A DNA stretch of 7,462 nt from Bizionia sp. (GTDB lineage Bacteria; Bacteroidota; Bacteroidia; Flavobacteriales; Flavobacteriaceae): positions 1 through 7,462 of the forward strand of contig JAGPVI010000054.1 of the NCBI GenBank assembly GCA_018067115.1. The letters run 5' to 3'. The translations under genes and the position numbers were made by a program. The notes beneath the pieces were generated by a model. It was not told where the DNA came from. It did no database searches and saw only the letters and a list, made by a program, of their open reading frames with translations. Shown here piece by piece: positions 5,365 through 7,462 of this stretch; position 1 is the stretch's first letter; each line of letters opens with the position of its first letter.

Positions 5365-6468
5365 ATGCATCTTAAAACCATTCTTTTTTATCTCTCTTTT
5401 TTCTTGATTGTAACCTCCTGTGCTCAAGACAAAAACCCCATTAATCCCAACACAGATTACGAGATAATTGTACCCGAATTAAACAATCCGTGGGGCTTCG
5501 TTTTTTTACCCGATGCCTCCATTTTAATTACTGAAAAGGAAGGAAAGCTCATTCATTTCAAAAACAATATCAAAAATGAGATTTCTGGACTGCCAGAAAT
5601 TTATGTTCGGGGTCAAGGCGGCTTGTTAGATATTGCACTTCACCCCGATTATAAAAATAACGGATGGATTTATTTCTCGTATGCCTCTCCAGAAGGTAAA
5701 GAAGATGGAGGTAACACTGCTATTATGCGTGCTAAACTAAGCAATAACACACTTATCGAAACACAATTACTTTACAAAGCAGACCCCAACACGACTAAAG
5801 GGCAGCATTTTGGTTCTCGAATTGTTTTTGATGCTGATAACTATATGTATTTCTCAATTGGAGAACGTGGTGAACGCGATATAAATCCGCAAGATCTTAC
5901 ACGAGATTGTGGTAAAATTTATAGATTGCACGATGATGGTCGTATGCCTGAAGACAATCCGTTTATAACAGTTGCTAATGCAAAGCACGCCATTTATTCT
6001 TACGGTCATAGAAACCCACAAGGTATGGTTATTCACCCAGAAACAGGAGCGATATGGGCGCATGAACACGGTCCAAAAGGCGGTGACGAAATAAATATTA
6101 TAAATGCTGGTAAAAATTATGGGTGGCCAGAAGTGACATTCGGCAAAAACTACACGGGCACTTCTATTACAGAAAGCACCGAAAAAAAGGGAATGGAAAA
6201 CCCTATACATTATTGGACACCTTCTATTGCTCCTAGCGGCATGGCATTTATAACATCGAAAAAATATGGTGATTGGCAAGGCAGCTTATTAGTGGGGTCT
6301 TTAAAATTTCAATATTTAGATCGCTGTGTTATTAAAAATAACAAGGTCATTAAAGAAGAGCGCTTACTCGATAAAATTGGCCGTGTTCGCTCTATAAACC
6401 AAGGTCCAGACGGAATGATCTATGTGGGAGTAGAACAATTAGGAATTATAAAACTAAAAAGACTTTAA
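5365..6468 (+). CDS. PQQ-dependent aldose sugar dehydrogenase-like lipoprotein
   Basis: A 367-aa exported protein of the glucose/sorbosone dehydrogenase (soluble PQQ, six-bladed propeller) family, related to E. coli YliI. It is predicted to oxidise the C1 of aldoses to lactones. A lipoprotein signal peptide ends in the lipobox VTSC with C19 as the lipidated residue. Family landmarks are NNPWGFVFLPD (40-50), RGQGGLLDIALHPDY (82-96), GQHFGS with the likely catalytic H148, YSYGHRNPQGMVIHP (211-225), the HEHGPKGGDEINII segment (233-246), NYGWP (251-255) and SGMAF. The last blade carries GRVRSINQGPDGMIYV. No PQQ biosynthesis gene is in view, so whether the enzyme carries PQQ in vivo is unknown. 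It lies 8 bp upstream of a lipoprotein cytochrome c, a likely electron acceptor. The start is fixed by the signal peptide. Confidence 0.92.
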   Translation: MHLKTILFYLSFFLIVTSCAQDKNPINPNTDYEIIVPELNNPWGFVFLPDASILITEKEGKLIHFKNNIKNEISGLPEIYVRGQGGLLDIALHPDYKNNGWIYFSYASPEGKEDGGNTAIMRAKLSNNTLIETQLLYKADPNTTKGQHFGSRIVFDADNYMYFSIGERGERDINPQDLTRDCGKIYRLHDDGRMPEDNPFITVANAKHAIYSYGHRNPQGMVIHPETGAIWAHEHGPKGGDEINIINAGKNYGWPEVTFGKNYTGTSITESTEKKGMENPIHYWTPSIAPSGMAFITSKKYGDWQGSLLVGSLKFQYLDRCVIKNNKVIKEERLLDKIGRVRSINQGPDGMIYVGVEQLGIIKLKRL

Positions 6469-6476
6469 TATAAAGA

Positions 6477-6908
6477 ATGAAAAACATTAAAATCACCTTA
6501 CTCTTATTAACCATTTTATTAATAACAGCTTGTAAATCGGATACAAAAAATACTATGACATCCAAAAGTGTTTCCGCCGAATCCAAAACGTACAATGCAG
6601 GTAAAAAGGTGTACTTAGACAACTGTATTAGTTGTCATTTACCTAGTGGCAAAGGTGTTCCGAAAGCATTTCCGCCGTTAGCGAACTCAGATTTTCTAGA
6701 GAATAATAGAGAAGCTAGTATCCACGCTATAAAATATGGACTAAGCGGCGAGATTATTGTAAATGGTGAACGCTATAATAGTGTGATGGCACCACTTGGA
6801 CTTACAGATAAAGAAATTGCAGATGTAATGAATTATATTACAAATAGTTGGGGTAATACTAACGATAATGAAATTTCAGTAGAAGAAGTTTCAAAAATTC
6901 AGCAATAA
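6477..6908 (+). CDS. Class I c-type cytochrome, lipoprotein
   Basis: A 143-aa exported monohaem cytochrome. The signal peptide ends in lipobox ITAC with C19 as the lipid anchor, and a flexible Ser/Thr/Lys-rich linker runs to about residue 38. The haem site is CISCH (C50, C53, H54), followed by the class I pattern GKGVPKAFPPLANSDFL. M104 in YNSVMAPLG is the probable sixth ligand, and the last helix is DKEIADVMNYITNSWGN (111-127). The polar tail NDNEISVEEVSKIQQ is longer than needed. The start lies 8 bases after the stop of the sugar dehydrogenase, so the two are read as one operon. The inferred role is to accept electrons from the dehydrogenase and pass them to the respiratory chain. No terminator is seen between this gene and udk. 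Confidence 0.94.
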   Translation: MKNIKITLLLLTILLITACKSDTKNTMTSKSVSAESKTYNAGKKVYLDNCISCHLPSGKGVPKAFPPLANSDFLENNREASIHAIKYGLSGEIIVNGERYNSVMAPLGLTDKEIADVMNYITNSWGNTNDNEISVEEVSKIQQ

Positions 6909-6925
6909 AGATTTCTAAAAATACT

Positions 6926-6933
6926 TAAATTTG
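6926..6933 (+). promoter_or_regulatory. Putative -7 promoter element of udk (TAAATTTG)
   Basis: TAAATTTG fits the Bacteroidota TAnnTTTG box and lies 23 bases before the udk ATG. It falls in the 48-base gap after the cytochrome gene. A -33 TTG is not visible, so udk may also receive read-through from upstream. Confidence 0.45.
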
Positions 6934-6956
6934 CACTCTAATAAACGAATATATTT

Positions 6957-7462
6957 ATGTTAATAATAGGAATCGCAGGTGGAACAGGTTGCGGAAAAAC
7001 AACAGTTGTAAACCAAATACTTAATGAACTTCCAGAAGGCGAAGTTGGAATAATTTCGCAAGATTCTTATTATATGGACACAACGCACCTCTCTTACGAA
7101 GAGCGTATAAAAATAAATTTTGATCACCCTCGGTCTATAGATTTCGATTTAATGGGTGAGCATTTAAAGGACTTAAAAAACGGTAAAGCAATAGACCAAC
7201 CCGTTTATTCGTTTGTAAAACATAACCGAACGGGAGACACTATAAAAACACACCCACGAAAGGTAATGATTGTGGAAGGGATTTTAATTTTAACACATCC
7301 TGAAATTCGCAAAATGTTCGATATTAAAATATATGTGCATGCCGATAGTGATGAGCGCTTAATACGTCGTTTAAAACGTGATATTGCAGAACGCGGACGC
7401 GACTTAAATGAGGTTCTTACCCGCTACCAAACAACATTGAAACCAATGCACCAACAGTTTAT
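6957..7462 (+). CDS. udk: Uridine kinase, C-terminus cut off by window edge
   Basis: A cytoplasmic kinase that phosphorylates uridine and cytidine to UMP and CMP in pyrimidine salvage. The 168 codons visible of about 200 include the Walker A loop GGTGCGKT (8-15), the catalytic-base region SQDSYY (34-39, D36), NFDHPRSIDFD (54-64), the nucleoside-binding QPVYSFVKHNR (81-91), VEGILIL (106-112) and the lid RLIRRLKRDIAERGRD (134-149). The reading frame is open to the right edge. The start MLIIGIAGGTGCGKTT sets the first strand directly before the P-loop, as expected. The P-loop cysteine (C12) replaces the serine common in other phyla and is, from memory, usual in Bacteroidota. Confidence 0.96.
   Translation, partial: MLIIGIAGGTGCGKTTVVNQILNELPEGEVGIISQDSYYMDTTHLSYEERIKINFDHPRSIDFDLMGEHLKDLKNGKAIDQPVYSFVKHNRTGDTIKTHPRKVMIVEGILILTHPEIRKMFDIKIYVHADSDERLIRRLKRDIAERGRDLNEVLTRYQTTLKPMHQQF

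Noticed and set aside
5854..6279. Minus-strand ORF of 141 codons
   Set aside because: Antisense to the propeller core of the sugar dehydrogenase; rich in unusual Cys, Arg and His, as expected for a shadow frame.

Overview
The window looks like a piece of chromosome from a marine-type member of the Flavobacteriaceae (Bacteroidota). The evidence is very AT-rich intergenic DNA, little sign of Shine-Dalgarno sequences, repeated promoter -7 elements of the Bacteroidota form TAnnTTTG, and proteins that read like flavobacterial orthologues (TrxB with a CAVC active site, uridine kinase with a GGTGCGKTT P-loop, a YtxH / holin-like / small-protein cluster). No insertion sequence, phage gene, CRISPR array or plasmid function was seen. 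Most of the window is core or near-core chromosome.

Layout from left to right. Positions 1-869 (minus) hold most of trxB, cut at its C-terminus by the window edge. Divergent from it is a 138-aa protein with an ArsC/Spx-like thioredoxin fold that appears to have lost the catalytic cysteine (1063-1479, plus). A strong two-way terminator separates it from a tight three-gene minus-strand operon (2446 down to 1558): a YtxH-domain membrane protein, a holin-like (DUF1469-type) membrane protein and a 67-aa helical protein. Divergent from that operon is a Sad/GabD1-type succinate-semialdehyde dehydrogenase (2648-4012), followed after 18 bp by a 50-aa single-pass membrane protein ORF (4031-4183). A second two-way terminator separates these from a SlyD-like FKBP peptidyl-prolyl isomerase (4252-4680, minus). 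A gene-free stretch of about 410 bp follows, then tRNA-Pro(UGG) on the minus strand with its own promoter and terminator. On the plus strand come a lipoprotein PQQ-type aldose dehydrogenase (5365-6468) and, 8 bp downstream, a lipoprotein c-type cytochrome (6477-6908). The window ends inside a uridine kinase gene, udk (6957 onward).

How the genes work together. Three groupings can be defended. TrxB and the ArsC-like protein share a divergent region and a thioredoxin theme, but the latter seems to be a degenerate, possibly regulatory, version of the fold. The YtxH / holin-like / small-protein operon resembles in architecture the E. coli yqjD-yqjE-yqjK stress operon. The PQQ dehydrogenase and cytochrome c form a plausible sugar-oxidising electron relay outside the cytoplasm. 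The remaining genes (SSADH, FKBP, tRNA-Pro, udk) are housekeeping. No clearly new multi-gene system is visible. The best candidates for new biology are the cysteine-less ArsC-like protein, the short membrane ORF after SSADH and the three-gene membrane operon.
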